Position numbers and translations under genes: made by a program
Notes under the pieces: generated by a model
The model's database searches: none
Told to the model about the DNA's origin: nothing
What the model saw: only the letters and a program-made list of their open reading frames with translations
Shown here: in pieces, positions 27,619 to 37,089 of the stretch
Position numbering within the stretch: position 1 is the first letter of the stretch
Layout of the letters: each line of letters starts with the position of its first letter
Source of the DNA: Sediminicola sp963974715
GTDB taxonomy: Bacteria > Bacteroidota > Bacteroidia > Flavobacteriales > Flavobacteriaceae
Length of the DNA: 64,000 bases
Assembly (NCBI GenBank): GCA_963974715.1
Contig: CAXBDK010000012.1
Coordinates: 1 to 64,000 of the forward strand
Direction of reading: 5' to 3'

Positions 27619-28164
27619 ATGAAGGGAATCATATTTACCGAGTTTTTGGAAATGGTCGAAACTTCCTTTGGACTGGAAACAGTGGATACGATCATTGAAC
27701 GATCCCAACTTCCTTCCGAAGGCGCCTATACTTCCGTAGGCACCTATGACTTTAACGAGATGGTAAGCCTGATAGGAAACCTTTCCGATGAGATGGGGAT
27801 ACCCGTTAACGAACTGCTCTATACCTTTGGCCTATACCTATTTGCCAGTTTGGTAAATGCGCATCCCGGATTGATCGAGAGTTATACCTCCCCCCTTGCC
27901 CTGTTGTACTCCATAGAGGACCATATACACGTTCAGGTAAAAAAACTATATCCCGAAGCGGAACTGCCCACCTTTAAGATCTTGGAGAAAACCGATACTT
28001 CCATTTCCATGATCTATTGCTCTTCCAGGGGCCTTTACAGATTGGCACACGGGCTCATTGAAAAAACCTTTCAGCACTTCCATAAAAATGCCCATATATA
28101 TTACGAGTTGTTGAAGGAAGACGGTACGGAAGTTAAATTTGATATTGTCCAATATGGGGAATGA
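27619..28164 (+). CDS. H-NOX heme nitric oxide sensor protein
   Basis: 181 aa, the standard length for a stand-alone H-NOX (HNOB) protein. It starts MKGIIFTEFLEMVE. The proximal heme ligand is H104 in DHIHVQVKKLYP, and the heme-propionate motif YxSxR is Y133-S135-R137 (YCSSR). Its spacing from the histidine equals that in the Thermoanaerobacter H-NOX. It should bind NO (and perhaps O2) and control the kinase whose gene overlaps its 3' end by 11 bases. First gene of the operon H-NOX, kinase, Hpt, LytTR. Confidence 0.92.
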   Translation: MKGIIFTEFLEMVETSFGLETVDTIIERSQLPSEGAYTSVGTYDFNEMVSLIGNLSDEMGIPVNELLYTFGLYLFASLVNAHPGLIESYTSPLALLYSIEDHIHVQVKKLYPEAELPTFKILEKTDTSISMIYCSSRGLYRLAHGLIEKTFQHFHKNAHIYYELLKEDGTEVKFDIVQYGE

Positions 28165-30508
28165 AGAGGTCCTACTTTTAAGAAGGGCCTTGGAACGGCA
28201 AAAAAAGGCCCGTAAGGAGGCCGAGCACATTCTGGAGCAAAAATCCAAGGAACTGTACGATACGGCACGTCACTTAAAGGAGGCCAACCAGCGTTTGGAA
28301 AACCTACTAACGGAGGCCGCCGCCGAACTGGATGGGGTGTTCATTAATATTATAGATCCCTATTTGGTGATGGATATGATGGGCAATGTCCTTAAAATGA
28401 ATCTAGCGGCCAAAGAACTTCTGGGATATGACCATACCAAGGATGTGTTCAAACTTACCCAACTGATCCACAAGGATTATGTCGAGTACACCAAGCAATC
28501 CGTTAAGTCGCTCATCGCAACGGGGGTCCTAAAAAATTATAGGCCCAAAATCATTGTTAAAAATGGGGATGAGAAGTATATCCAGGTAAACGGTAGCATC
28601 ATCTATGATAAAAACCGTATGCCCATAGCGGCCCAAGGGATCATAAGGGACATTACGCAGGAAAATGAGATATCACAACTGTTGGCCGCCCAAAAAAAGC
28701 AGTTGGACATTATCGTGGAAAATTCGCCCTTGGGCATTGTACTGCTACAGAACGGAACGATTTTAAAGGTCAATAAAGCCCTTGTGGCCCTTTTGGGATA
28801 TTCGGAACAGGAACTTAAAAAAATTGGGATAAATGATATCTGTGTCCCGGAGGATATAGGGCTGGCAACTAAATTTGCCCACCAACTGCAAGTGGGCAAA
28901 GTGGAGAGCTATTCCATTACCCAACGGTACCAAAAGAAGGATGGTACGGTCTTGTTGGCAAAAACCTTTGTGAGCGGTGTACGGAACAAGGAGGGGGAAA
29001 TGGAATCGCAGGTGGTACTGATCGAGGATGTTACCAAAGAAAAATTGGCAGAAGAGCTACTACGTGCCTCCGAAAGTCGCTTGGCCACGTTGATCATGAA
29101 CCTTCAGACAGGGGTGCTATTGGAAGATGAACACGGAAAAATTTCCCTTGCGAACGATATTTTGTGCAGCATGTTGGGATTAAAAGTGGTTCCCGAAGGA
29201 CTTATCGACACTGACAGTTTTGCAATGGCCGATAATTATAAACATTATTTTAAAGGGCCCAAAGGTTTTCTGAAAAGAATGGAGGAACTGCTACGGAATC
29301 GGGAAGTGGTCATGGCGGATGAATTGAACCTGTTGGACGGAAGGGTCTTAAGTCGCGATTATATACCCATTTTTAACAAAGGAATTTATAAAGGTAGTCT
29401 TTGGACCTATACAGATATTACCCTTCAAAAGAATTACAAACAGAACTTGGAGGCCCAACGGGAGAAGTATAGCAATATTATTGCGAACATGAACCTCGGG
29501 CTGGTAGAGGTAGATAACGACGATGTGATCCTTTTTGTGAACCAGAGTTTTCTGGAACTGAGTGGTTATAAGGAAGAGGAGCTTATAGGAAAGGAGGCCA
29601 CCACGGTGCTTGATATAGAGAACAGTAATGTGATACTTGAAAAGAACCTACAGCGATTGGAGGAACGATCGGATTCTTACGAGGTTACCGTACGTGACAA
29701 AAAAGGGGAAACAAGACATTGGTTGATCAGTGGCGCCCCCAGTTACGATGAAAAGGGGATGGTAGTCGGTTCCATAGGCATCCATTTGGATATCACCGAC
29801 CAAAAAAACCTGGAAATCCAGAAGGAACAGTTGCTAAAGGAACTGGAAAGGAGCAATCAGGGCCTTCAGGAATACGCCCATATCGTTTCGCACGACCTAA
29901 AATCGCCCTTGCGGAGCATCAGTGCCCTGGCCACCTGGCTGCAGGAAGATTATAAGGAAGTATTGGACGACGCCGGACGGTACAACCTTCAAATGATTCA
30001 GGAAAAAATCGAATCAATGGACAGGTTGATCGGTGGGATCTTAAAATATTCCGCCATTGGCAACGAGACCTTGGACAGTTCCCCTGTGGATGTTAACGAG
30101 GTCGTAAAGGAAGTGTGCGAGATCATCTTTGTGCCGGAACACGTCCGTATTGTCGTGACGAACCAACTACCTGTAATTAGGGCGGATAGGACAAAGGTAC
30201 ACCAACTGATACAGAACATCTTAAGCAATGCGGTGGTACATATAGACAAGGACCGGGGGCTTGTGGAAATCGGAAGTCGGGAAACCGCTACCCATTGGGA
30301 ATTTAACATACGGGACAACGGTGTAGGGATCCCTAAGGAATACCATGAAAAAATATTCAAAATTTTCCAGTCGATCGGTAATAAGGAACGGTCCACGGGA
30401 ATTGGGCTATCCATTGTCAAAAAAATAATAGACCTTTATGATGGACAGGTTTGGTTGGACAGTGAAATTGGGAAAGGGACCACTTTTTATTTTACGTTAA
30501 AAAAATAA
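28154..30508 (+). CDS. Multi-PAS sensor histidine kinase partnered with H-NOX
   Basis: 784 aa from the ATG at 28154 (a TTG at 28139 would add five residues). Order: N-terminal coiled coil (LLLRRALERQKKARKEAEH), four PAS-like domains at roughly 60-170, 180-295, 305-425 and 435-550, then HisKA with H580 (HIVSHDLKSPLRSIS), and HATPase with N-box LIQNILSNAV, G1 DNGVGIP and G2 TGIGLSIV. There is no transmembrane segment, so it is a soluble kinase suited to binding the cytosolic H-NOX. The stop overlaps the Hpt start (TAATG), so phosphorelay through that protein is likely. Confidence 0.9.
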   Translation: MGNEEVLLLRRALERQKKARKEAEHILEQKSKELYDTARHLKEANQRLENLLTEAAAELDGVFINIIDPYLVMDMMGNVLKMNLAAKELLGYDHTKDVFKLTQLIHKDYVEYTKQSVKSLIATGVLKNYRPKIIVKNGDEKYIQVNGSIIYDKNRMPIAAQGIIRDITQENEISQLLAAQKKQLDIIVENSPLGIVLLQNGTILKVNKALVALLGYSEQELKKIGINDICVPEDIGLATKFAHQLQVGKVESYSITQRYQKKDGTVLLAKTFVSGVRNKEGEMESQVVLIEDVTKEKLAEELLRASESRLATLIMNLQTGVLLEDEHGKISLANDILCSMLGLKVVPEGLIDTDSFAMADNYKHYFKGPKGFLKRMEELLRNREVVMADELNLLDGRVLSRDYIPIFNKGIYKGSLWTYTDITLQKNYKQNLEAQREKYSNIIANMNLGLVEVDNDDVILFVNQSFLELSGYKEEELIGKEATTVLDIENSNVILEKNLQRLEERSDSYEVTVRDKKGETRHWLISGAPSYDEKGMVVGSIGIHLDITDQKNLEIQKEQLLKELERSNQGLQEYAHIVSHDLKSPLRSISALATWLQEDYKEVLDDAGRYNLQMIQEKIESMDRLIGGILKYSAIGNETLDSSPVDVNEVVKEVCEIIFVPEHVRIVVTNQLPVIRADRTKVHQLIQNILSNAVVHIDKDRGLVEIGSRETATHWEFNIRDNGVGIPKEYHEKIFKIFQSIGNKERSTGIGLSIVKKIIDLYDGQVWLDSEIGKGTTFYFTLKK

Positions 30509-30834
30509 TGGAAATGAACGAGATGCCAAATTTGGGTTACGTGAAGGAACTGTCCGCAGGGGATGAAGTTTTTGAACGGAAATTCATCGACATTATCAAG
30601 GAAGAACTTCCACGGGAAAAACAGGTTTATCTGGAGCATCTCCAAAATAAAAAATATAAGGAGACCATGGATATTGTCCATAAAATAAAACACAAGATCA
30701 ATATCCTGGGGCTACAGGACGGGTACCGGTTGGCGGTGCGCTATGAGGAAGACTTACGGAACGGGGACCCTAGCCTACATAGCCAGTTTTTGAGTATCCT
30801 GGAGAAAATGGAAACCTATATAAATTCGCTCTAG
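30508..30834 (+). CDS. Histidine phosphotransfer (Hpt) domain protein
   Basis: 108 aa, a single four-helix Hpt module. The likely phosphoacceptor is H58 in DIVHKIKHKINILGL, in the position of the usual AHxLKGxxxxxG motif. It overlaps the kinase stop by one base and ends three bases before the LytTR regulator, so it should relay phosphate between them. Confidence 0.82.
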   Translation: MEMNEMPNLGYVKELSAGDEVFERKFIDIIKEELPREKQVYLEHLQNKKYKETMDIVHKIKHKINILGLQDGYRLAVRYEEDLRNGDPSLHSQFLSILEKMETYINSL

Positions 30835-30837
30835 ACA

Positions 30838-31548
30838 ATGGATTGTATCATCATCGATGATGAAGCCGTAGCAAGGGCAATTGTGGCCCAATTGTGCACC
30901 ACAGTGCCGGATCTATACCCGATCCAAGAATTTTCCAATGCCATGGAGGCCGTCAAATTCCTCCATGACCATACCGTTGACCTTATATTTTTGGATATAC
31001 ATATGCCCGGATTTACCGGTTTCGATTTTGTGCAGCTCCTAAAAAATCCCCCTAAAATAGTATTGATTTCTTCCGATAGGAATTTGGCCATAGAGGCCTA
31101 TGAATACGAGGCAATTGTAGATTACCTGGTCAAGCCCCTGAAAACCGAACGTTTTGCGAAGGCCATTCAAAAAGTAAGGAATTCCCTCTCACAAGTTCCC
31201 TTCCCGTCCACTTCCGCCAATATGCCGGTGACCTCAAACCGGGACCTGTACATTAACATTGACAGAAGATTGGTGAAACTAAAGTTCGAGGATATTCTTT
31301 TCGTAGAGGCGAAAGGCGACTATATAGGGGTGAGGACGCACAAGGAAACGTATAAAGTGCATTCGACCCTCAAGAAAATCAAAAAAAAATTGCCGGATGA
31401 CCTTTTTTTGCAGATCCATCGCTCCTTTATCATCAATGTGGTCAAAATTGTGGATATAGAGGACAACAGTGTCCTTATCGAAAAAAACGTTATCCCCATC
31501 AGTAGGGCCAACCGGTCCGAATTGATCTGTAGGCTCAACCTGCTCTGA
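30838..31548 (+). CDS. LytTR-family response regulator
   Basis: 236 aa. Receiver domain with phosphoacceptor aspartate in LIFLDIHMPGFTG and the lysine in YLVKPLK; a LytTR DNA-binding domain follows (VKLKFEDILFVEAKGDYIGVRT, then FLQIHRSFIINVVKI). Last gene of the H-NOX operon and its probable transcriptional output. Target promoters cannot be read here. Confidence 0.92.
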   Translation: MDCIIIDDEAVARAIVAQLCTTVPDLYPIQEFSNAMEAVKFLHDHTVDLIFLDIHMPGFTGFDFVQLLKNPPKIVLISSDRNLAIEAYEYEAIVDYLVKPLKTERFAKAIQKVRNSLSQVPFPSTSANMPVTSNRDLYINIDRRLVKLKFEDILFVEAKGDYIGVRTHKETYKVHSTLKKIKKKLPDDLFLQIHRSFIINVVKIVDIEDNSVLIEKNVIPISRANRSELICRLNLL

Positions 31549-31589
31549 TTCCCCTCCTTCCACAGGCAATATCCGTTCGAATTTTAACA

Positions 31590-31621
31590 TGGAATAATTC
31601 CATTAATTTGGAAATATTCCA
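31590..31621. promoter_or_regulatory. Double palindromic operator of dinB-dnaE2
   Basis: TGGAATAATTCCA (31590-31602) is a perfect 13-base palindrome. TGGAAATATTCCA (31609-31621) is a near-identical second copy, 19 bases centre to centre, about two helical turns. Between them lies TTAATTTG (31603-31610), one mismatch from the TAnnTTTG -7 element. A repressor bound to both would cover the promoter. SOS-type control by a LexA-like S24 protein is inferred from the genes downstream; no such repressor gene is in the window. Confidence 0.7.
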
Positions 31622-31648
31622 TAGATTAGCATGCCTTTTTGGAATGTA

Positions 31649-32863
31649 ATGGAGAGAACGGTACTACATTTGGATCTGGATACTTTTTTTGTATCCGTGG
31701 AGCGCTTGCTGAACAGCAAGCTGAAAAACAGGCCATTGCTCGTCGGCGGAATCAGTGACAGGGGGGTGGTGGCGGCTTGTAGTTACGAGACCCGGGGTTT
31801 CGGGATCCACTCGGGAATGCCCATGAAAATGGCAAGGCAGTTATGTCCGGAAGCTACGGTCATAAAGGGCAATGCTGGGACGTATAGCAAACATTCCGAT
31901 ATGGTCACCGAGATCATCCGGGAACAGGTGCCGCTGTTCGAAAAATCGAGTATAGACGAGTTTTATGCAGATCTAACGGGAATGGACCGTTTTTTTGGGT
32001 GTTACCAATATTCTTCGGAGCTTCGGCAAAAGATCATCACGGAAACGGGCCTTCCCATTTCCTTTGGGCTTTCGGTCAATAAAGTGGTATCCAAAATGGC
32101 CACTAATGAGGCCAAGCCCAATAGTCAGCTAAAAATAGATTTGGGATATGAGCGATCATTTTTGGCGCCCCTCTCCATAAAGAAGATACCCATGGTAGGT
32201 GATAAGACCTATCAGGTATTGCGTAATTTGGGACTTCGGCAGGTACGGACCATACAGGAAATGCCGATGGATATGATGCAAAGGGTGCTGGGGGCCCATG
32301 GTGCCGTTATTTGGAAACGGGCCCACGGCCTGGACAATAGCCCAGTGATCCCCTTTTCGGAACGAAAATCGATTTCCACGGAACGTACGTTCGACAAGGA
32401 TACCATAGATACCGTAAAACTCCGGGGAATCCTTATCGCCATGACGGAAAATTTGGCCTTTCAATTGCGAAGGGGGAACAAATTGACCGCCTGCATTACG
32501 GTTAAGATCCGTTACTCCGATTTCAACACCTACTCCAAACAGCTCAAGATTCCGTTTAGCAGTGCAGATCATATCCTCATTCCAAAGATATTGGAACTGT
32601 TCCAGGACCTCTACAACAAAAGATTGCTGGTACGCTTGATCGGCATCCGTTTTAGTCACCTGGTACAGGGAAACTACCAGATCAACCTGTTCGAGGATAC
32701 GGAACAGGCCCTTAACCTGTATGCCGCCCTCGACAAGATCAGGGAACGTTTTGGCGATAAAAGTGTGATCCGGGCATCCGGATTGGGGGCCAAGACCATA
32801 GGAAGGATGGGAAATCCGTTCAATGGACTTCCTCCCATCGTATTGGCACACCGAAAACAATGA
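31649..32863 (+). CDS. dinB: DNA polymerase IV (Y-family translesion polymerase)
   Basis: 404 aa from the ATG at 31649 (MERTVLHLDLDTFFVSVE), which matches the family start; an ATG at 31631 lies only 9 bases after the operator and is less likely. Catalytic acids are in HLDLDTFF and SSIDEFYADL, and the helix-hairpin-helix and little-finger regions follow to the end. It copies past DNA lesions with low fidelity. Only 23 bases separate it from the dnaE2-like gene, so the two form a damage-inducible mutagenesis cassette under the operator at 31590. Confidence 0.92.
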   Translation: MERTVLHLDLDTFFVSVERLLNSKLKNRPLLVGGISDRGVVAACSYETRGFGIHSGMPMKMARQLCPEATVIKGNAGTYSKHSDMVTEIIREQVPLFEKSSIDEFYADLTGMDRFFGCYQYSSELRQKIITETGLPISFGLSVNKVVSKMATNEAKPNSQLKIDLGYERSFLAPLSIKKIPMVGDKTYQVLRNLGLRQVRTIQEMPMDMMQRVLGAHGAVIWKRAHGLDNSPVIPFSERKSISTERTFDKDTIDTVKLRGILIAMTENLAFQLRRGNKLTACITVKIRYSDFNTYSKQLKIPFSSADHILIPKILELFQDLYNKRLLVRLIGIRFSHLVQGNYQINLFEDTEQALNLYAALDKIRERFGDKSVIRASGLGAKTIGRMGNPFNGLPPIVLAHRKQ

Positions 32864-32886
32864 ACCCACTTTATAGATAATAACAT

Positions 32887-35871
32887 ATGTACCTCAATTG
32901 CCACTCCCATTACAGCCTTCGTTATGGTACCTTGTCAGAGGTGGACCTACTTGCGTTGGCCCGTGAAAACCATGTGGTGCAAATGGTGCTGACGGATATC
33001 AACAACACTTCGGCAGGTCTTAATTTTGTGAGAAAAGCCCCTGAATATGGGGTCAGGCCTCTTTTGGGAATCGATTTTAGGAACGGAACGGATCAATGTT
33101 TTGTCGGGATCGCCAAAAACAATGAAGGTTACCGGGAACTGAACGGTTTCCTTTCCGAACACCTGCACGAACAAAAAAAGTTTCGGGCACAGGCACCGAT
33201 CTTTGAAAACGCCTATGTGATATATCCCTTCGAAAAAATTCTGGCAAATGAAAAAAGGTCCTTTCTGGAACACGAATTCATTGGGGTCTCCATTAAGGAC
33301 CTAAGGCGCCTGCCTTTTTCGAGATTGGTGGAACTGAAGGATAGGCTGGTGGTGCAGCAACCGGTTACCTTTAGGAACAAACGGGATTTTAATGTGCACC
33401 GACTGCTGCGTGCTATAGACCTCAACCTCTTGCTGAGTAAATTGCCACCTATGTCGGAGGCGATTGCGGAGCAGAAGATGTACCCGGTACAGAATTTGGC
33501 GGCCGCTTTTTCCGGCTTCGGTTTTATTTTGGAGAATACCGATCGGTTAATGCGGTCCTGCTCCATAGAGTTTGATTTTTCGGAGAACAGAAAACCTCAG
33601 AACTTGTCGACTTTTTTGGGCGATGTGCAGGAAGATATGGCGCTCTTGGAAAAATTGTGCCATGATGCACTGCCCCATAGGTACGAAGTAGTGGACGCCC
33701 CTATTTTGGAGCGATTGCAAAAAGAACTGGGCCTGATCCAAAAAATGGGCTTTGTTCCCTATTTCCTTATTAATTGGCAGATTGTAACCCACGCGATGGA
33801 GAAAGGATTTTTTTATGTGGGACGCGGTAGTGGGGCCAATAGCATAGTGGCCTACCTCTTGCGGATAACAGATGTAGATCCCATTGAACTGGATCTCTAT
33901 TTTGAACGTTTTATAAATATGTACCGGGTAAACCCGCCCGATTTTGACATCGATTTTTCATGGAAGGACCGCGAGGAAATGACCGATTATATTTTTGGAC
34001 GTTTTCCCCATGTAAGTCTTTTGGGCACCTATGTCACTTTTCAGGAAAAGGGGGCGGTACGCGAACTTGGCAAGGTTTTTGGCCTCCCCAAAGAAGAAAT
34101 TGACAAGCTCTCCGAAGGAAAGTACGACCCTTCCCAATTGGATGAAATTGCCGGCTTGGTACTTAAATATGCAGGTTTTATAAAAGGAATGCCCAATTAT
34201 CTGGGTATCCATGCGGGGGGCATTTTGATCACCGAAAGGCCCATCCATTATTTTTCCGCTACCCATTTGCCCCCCAAAGGGTATCCCACCACCCATTTTG
34301 ATATGGTGATTGCAGAGGATGTGGGCCTTTTTAAATACGATATTCTCTCGCAGCGGGGATTGGCGAAAATCGAGGAGGCCCTGCAGGTCATCGCCTATAA
34401 CCGACCCCAAGAAATAGCAGGGTTCGATATACATGACATAAAAAGGTTCAAGACGGACCCCCAAGTAAATGAACTGATCAAAAGCGCCCAGTGTATGGGC
34501 TGTTTTTATGTTGAATCGCCCGCCATGCGAATGTTGTTGAAAAAATTGGAAGTGGACAATTATCGGGGATTGGTAGCGGCAAGTTCCATTATCCGCCCCG
34601 GTGTGGCCAAAAGCGGGATGATGCGCGAATACATTCTGCGCCATCGGGAAAAGGGAAGGGCCGCCGAAAGGGGCCATCCGGTAATGTTGCAGATCATGCC
34701 CGAAACCTATGGGGTAATGGTATATCAAGAAGATGTGATAAAAGTGGCGCATTATTTTGCGGGACTGGACCTAGGGGAGGCCGATGTCCTTCGAAGGGGC
34801 ATGAGCGGGAAATTTAGGTCCAGGGAAGAGTTTCAGAGGGTAAGGGAAACCTTTGTAGGGAACTGCCGTAAAAAAGGATATGCAGACTCCCTTATTTTTG
34901 AAGTCTGGGACCAAGTGGCGAGCTTTGCCGGTTACGCATTTGCCAAGGGACATTCCGCATCCTATGCCGTGGAAAGTTACCAGAGCCTCTTCCTTAAGGC
35001 ATATTTTCCCTTGGAATATATGGTAGCGGTGCTTAACAATGGGGGCGGCTTTTACAGTACGGAGTTTTATATCCATGAGGCACGGATGTTGGGGGCCAAT
35101 ATACATCCTCCCTGTATCAACAAAAGTTACGGGACGGTACATATCTATGGGAAAGATCTTTATCTGGGGTTTGTGTTCCTAAGGGAACTGGAAGAAAGGG
35201 TCTTGGACCGTATTCTTCGGGAAAGAAGGGTAGGTGGACCTTTTTTGTCCCTTGCCGATTTTGTGGACAGGGTGCACATCTCCATGGAACAATTGGCAAT
35301 ATTGATCCGTATAGATGCCTTCCGGTTTACGGGAGCGAATGCCCATCAACTTTTATGGCAGGCGCATTTGTCCCTTTCCAAAAGTACCTCCTTCGACCAT
35401 CCCAAACTTTTCCCCACCGATCACGGTAAATTTAAAATTCCTTGCCTGCATACCGCTCCCTTGGAAATGGCGTTTACCCAATGGGAACTTTTGGGCTTTT
35501 GTCTCTGTAGCCCCTTTGCGCTTCTACAACAGCCGCCAAAAAACACCAATGGCAAAAAGGATCTGCAGCGGCACCTTAACGGGTATATAGATATCTATGG
35601 ATATCTGGTTACGGTAAAAAACACAGCTACCCATCAGGGCGACCGTATGAACTTTGCCACTTTGGTAGACATGGACGGTGCGGTATTTGATACCGTGCTT
35701 TTTCCTCCAGTGGCCAAAAAATACCCTTTCAGGGGAAAAGGGATCTATCGGTTTTATGGAAAGGTGGTGAGCGAATTCGGTTTTTTATCGGTGGAAGTCA
35801 TCAAAATGCAAAAACAGGATTATATACAGGACCCTCGTTACAACGTTGAAAAGAACCAGCCCATTGCCTAA
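32887..35871 (+). CDS. dnaE2: DNA polymerase III alpha subunit, DnaE2-like (error-prone)
   Basis: 994 aa, clearly shorter than a replicative DnaE (over 1150 aa). It begins with a PHP domain (LNCHSHYSLRYG) and carries the C-family polymerase core: GRGSGANSIVAYLL, the catalytic aspartates in PPDFDIDFSW and the FAKGHSASYAVESYQS region; an OB-fold segment lies near the C-terminus. The position directly after dinB supports the error-prone role. No imuA/recA-like gene is adjacent. Confidence 0.88.
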   Translation: MYLNCHSHYSLRYGTLSEVDLLALARENHVVQMVLTDINNTSAGLNFVRKAPEYGVRPLLGIDFRNGTDQCFVGIAKNNEGYRELNGFLSEHLHEQKKFRAQAPIFENAYVIYPFEKILANEKRSFLEHEFIGVSIKDLRRLPFSRLVELKDRLVVQQPVTFRNKRDFNVHRLLRAIDLNLLLSKLPPMSEAIAEQKMYPVQNLAAAFSGFGFILENTDRLMRSCSIEFDFSENRKPQNLSTFLGDVQEDMALLEKLCHDALPHRYEVVDAPILERLQKELGLIQKMGFVPYFLINWQIVTHAMEKGFFYVGRGSGANSIVAYLLRITDVDPIELDLYFERFINMYRVNPPDFDIDFSWKDREEMTDYIFGRFPHVSLLGTYVTFQEKGAVRELGKVFGLPKEEIDKLSEGKYDPSQLDEIAGLVLKYAGFIKGMPNYLGIHAGGILITERPIHYFSATHLPPKGYPTTHFDMVIAEDVGLFKYDILSQRGLAKIEEALQVIAYNRPQEIAGFDIHDIKRFKTDPQVNELIKSAQCMGCFYVESPAMRMLLKKLEVDNYRGLVAASSIIRPGVAKSGMMREYILRHREKGRAAERGHPVMLQIMPETYGVMVYQEDVIKVAHYFAGLDLGEADVLRRGMSGKFRSREEFQRVRETFVGNCRKKGYADSLIFEVWDQVASFAGYAFAKGHSASYAVESYQSLFLKAYFPLEYMVAVLNNGGGFYSTEFYIHEARMLGANIHPPCINKSYGTVHIYGKDLYLGFVFLRELEERVLDRILRERRVGGPFLSLADFVDRVHISMEQLAILIRIDAFRFTGANAHQLLWQAHLSLSKSTSFDHPKLFPTDHGKFKIPCLHTAPLEMAFTQWELLGFCLCSPFALLQQPPKNTNGKKDLQRHLNGYIDIYGYLVTVKNTATHQGDRMNFATLVDMDGAVFDTVLFPPVAKKYPFRGKGIYRFYGKVVSEFGFLSVEVIKMQKQDYIQDPRYNVEKNQPIA

Positions 35872-35905
35872 AATAAATTATTGGATCATTAACATAAATT
35901 GTTGC

Positions 35906-35913
35906 TATCTTTG
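35906..35913 (+). promoter_or_regulatory. Promoter of the small secreted protein gene at 35994
   Basis: TATCTTTG matches TAnnTTTG exactly and has a TTG at 35881-35883, 22 bases upstream, within the flavobacterial 17-23 range. The leader then contains an 8-base hairpin, TAGTGCCC (35942-35949) with GGGCACTA (35955-35962) and a GTCAA loop. Confidence 0.6.
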
Positions 35914-35993
35914 ATGCGGATATGAAACCCATAATCCAAAATAGTGCCCGTCAAGGGCACTAATATACAGTGTATGGGAACAAAATTGTATAG

Positions 35994-36368
35994 ATGAAAA
36001 AGGGGAGGTTTATGACCCGCTTGCGGCTTTTGATCTTTATACTTTTCCTCGGTGCCGCAAATTCCGTATTTGCTTTGCCGGCACCCTCCATTGTCCCCGA
36101 TTCGGCCCCGGTACACGAAATACGTTCCGAACAGCACCTGAACCGGGAAGCCGTTCTATTTTCTTTTCAACAACAATACTTTGAAACTTCCCAGCAAGGT
36201 CCGGACACCCCGACCACCCCCTACCGATTTTTGGAAACGGATCGGGAAACGTCACCGTACACGGAAAACTTACAGGATTGGGAACTACAATATTTGATCT
36301 ATTCCAAAGGAATCCGGCCCAGTAGGGACGGACTTGTTCTCATTTTTCCATTTCACACCTTTATTTAG
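35994..36368 (+). CDS. Small secreted protein of unknown function
   Basis: 124 aa with a signal peptide (LLIFILFLGAANSVFA). The mature part is polar (SFQQQYFETSQQGPDTP) and ends WELQYLIYSKGIRPSRDG then a hydrophobic LVLIFPFHTFI. No family recognised. It has its own promoter and a leader hairpin. In layout (signal, polar middle, hydrophobic end, inverted repeat in the leader) it resembles the gene at 7557, though the sequences are not clearly alike. Confidence 0.6.
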   Translation: MKKGRFMTRLRLLIFILFLGAANSVFALPAPSIVPDSAPVHEIRSEQHLNREAVLFSFQQQYFETSQQGPDTPTTPYRFLETDRETSPYTENLQDWELQYLIYSKGIRPSRDGLVLIFPFHTFI

Positions 36369-36507
36369 ATAAAAGATTTCCAAGTTAAGGGAACGGACAT
36401 ATCCATGATGGTCCCGTTCCAGGGTACCGCATGTCCAATTCCTTTGGAAAATGACTTCGCAGTCCCAAAACTTCTCAAAAAAATCTTTAATCCAAATAAA
36501 TAATAAA

Positions 36508-37017
36508 ATGAACACGACATTCATAATCATTTCCTTAGTGTTGGTCGCCAGTGTATTTCTTCCCTTTTTTCTGATCGATAGAAGTGGAAAAAGTGGCACG
36601 CAACTGATAAAAAAAGAAAGTAAAAAGGAAATTTTGGAACGTAAACTGCAGATCACCGAACGGGAAATATGGGGCAATAGTTTTATAGGCGTGGCCCCGG
36701 ACCAAAAAAAATTGCTGTTTATCAAATTCAACGAGCCGGGGAAGACCGTGTCCGAGATCGGTTTGGAAACCGTAAGGTCATGCGAAATAGAAAGTGTGAT
36801 CGGTACCTTGAAATCCGGCAATAAAAGGGAAAAGGTATTGGAAAGATTGGACCTGAAACTGACCCTTTACAATAGGCCACAAGAAGTGATTACCTTCAAT
36901 TTTTATGATTCCGACGGAATCTTCAAGGAAGATTTTGAGCTGGCCAGGGCCGAGAAATGGAAACGGACCATAGACCGATTAAAGCAAGCACAAAACCAAA
37001 TGGACAGGGTGGCCTGA
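36508..37017 (+). CDS. Membrane-anchored protein of unknown function
   Basis: 169 aa from the ATG at 36508 (MNTTFIIISLVLVASVF), which starts directly with a transmembrane segment; the frame upstream to 36451 adds a polar leader and is less likely. The rest is a basic coiled stretch (KKESKKEILERKLQITEREIW) and a mixed alpha/beta domain (DQKKLLFIKFNEPGKT). No family recognised. It precedes nhaD by 72 bases. Confidence 0.65.
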   Translation: MNTTFIIISLVLVASVFLPFFLIDRSGKSGTQLIKKESKKEILERKLQITEREIWGNSFIGVAPDQKKLLFIKFNEPGKTVSEIGLETVRSCEIESVIGTLKSGNKREKVLERLDLKLTLYNRPQEVITFNFYDSDGIFKEDFELARAEKWKRTIDRLKQAQNQMDRVA

Positions 37018-37089
37018 GCGATCGAATAATTCAATACATTTATATATGGAAAACTTGATTTTGGCTATGGATCTTAAACCTATTCTCTA

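Noticed and set aside
36390..36420. Inverted repeat GGAACGG / CCGTTCC as a terminator after the small secreted gene
   Set aside because: No T-run follows and the loop is long; it could be chance.
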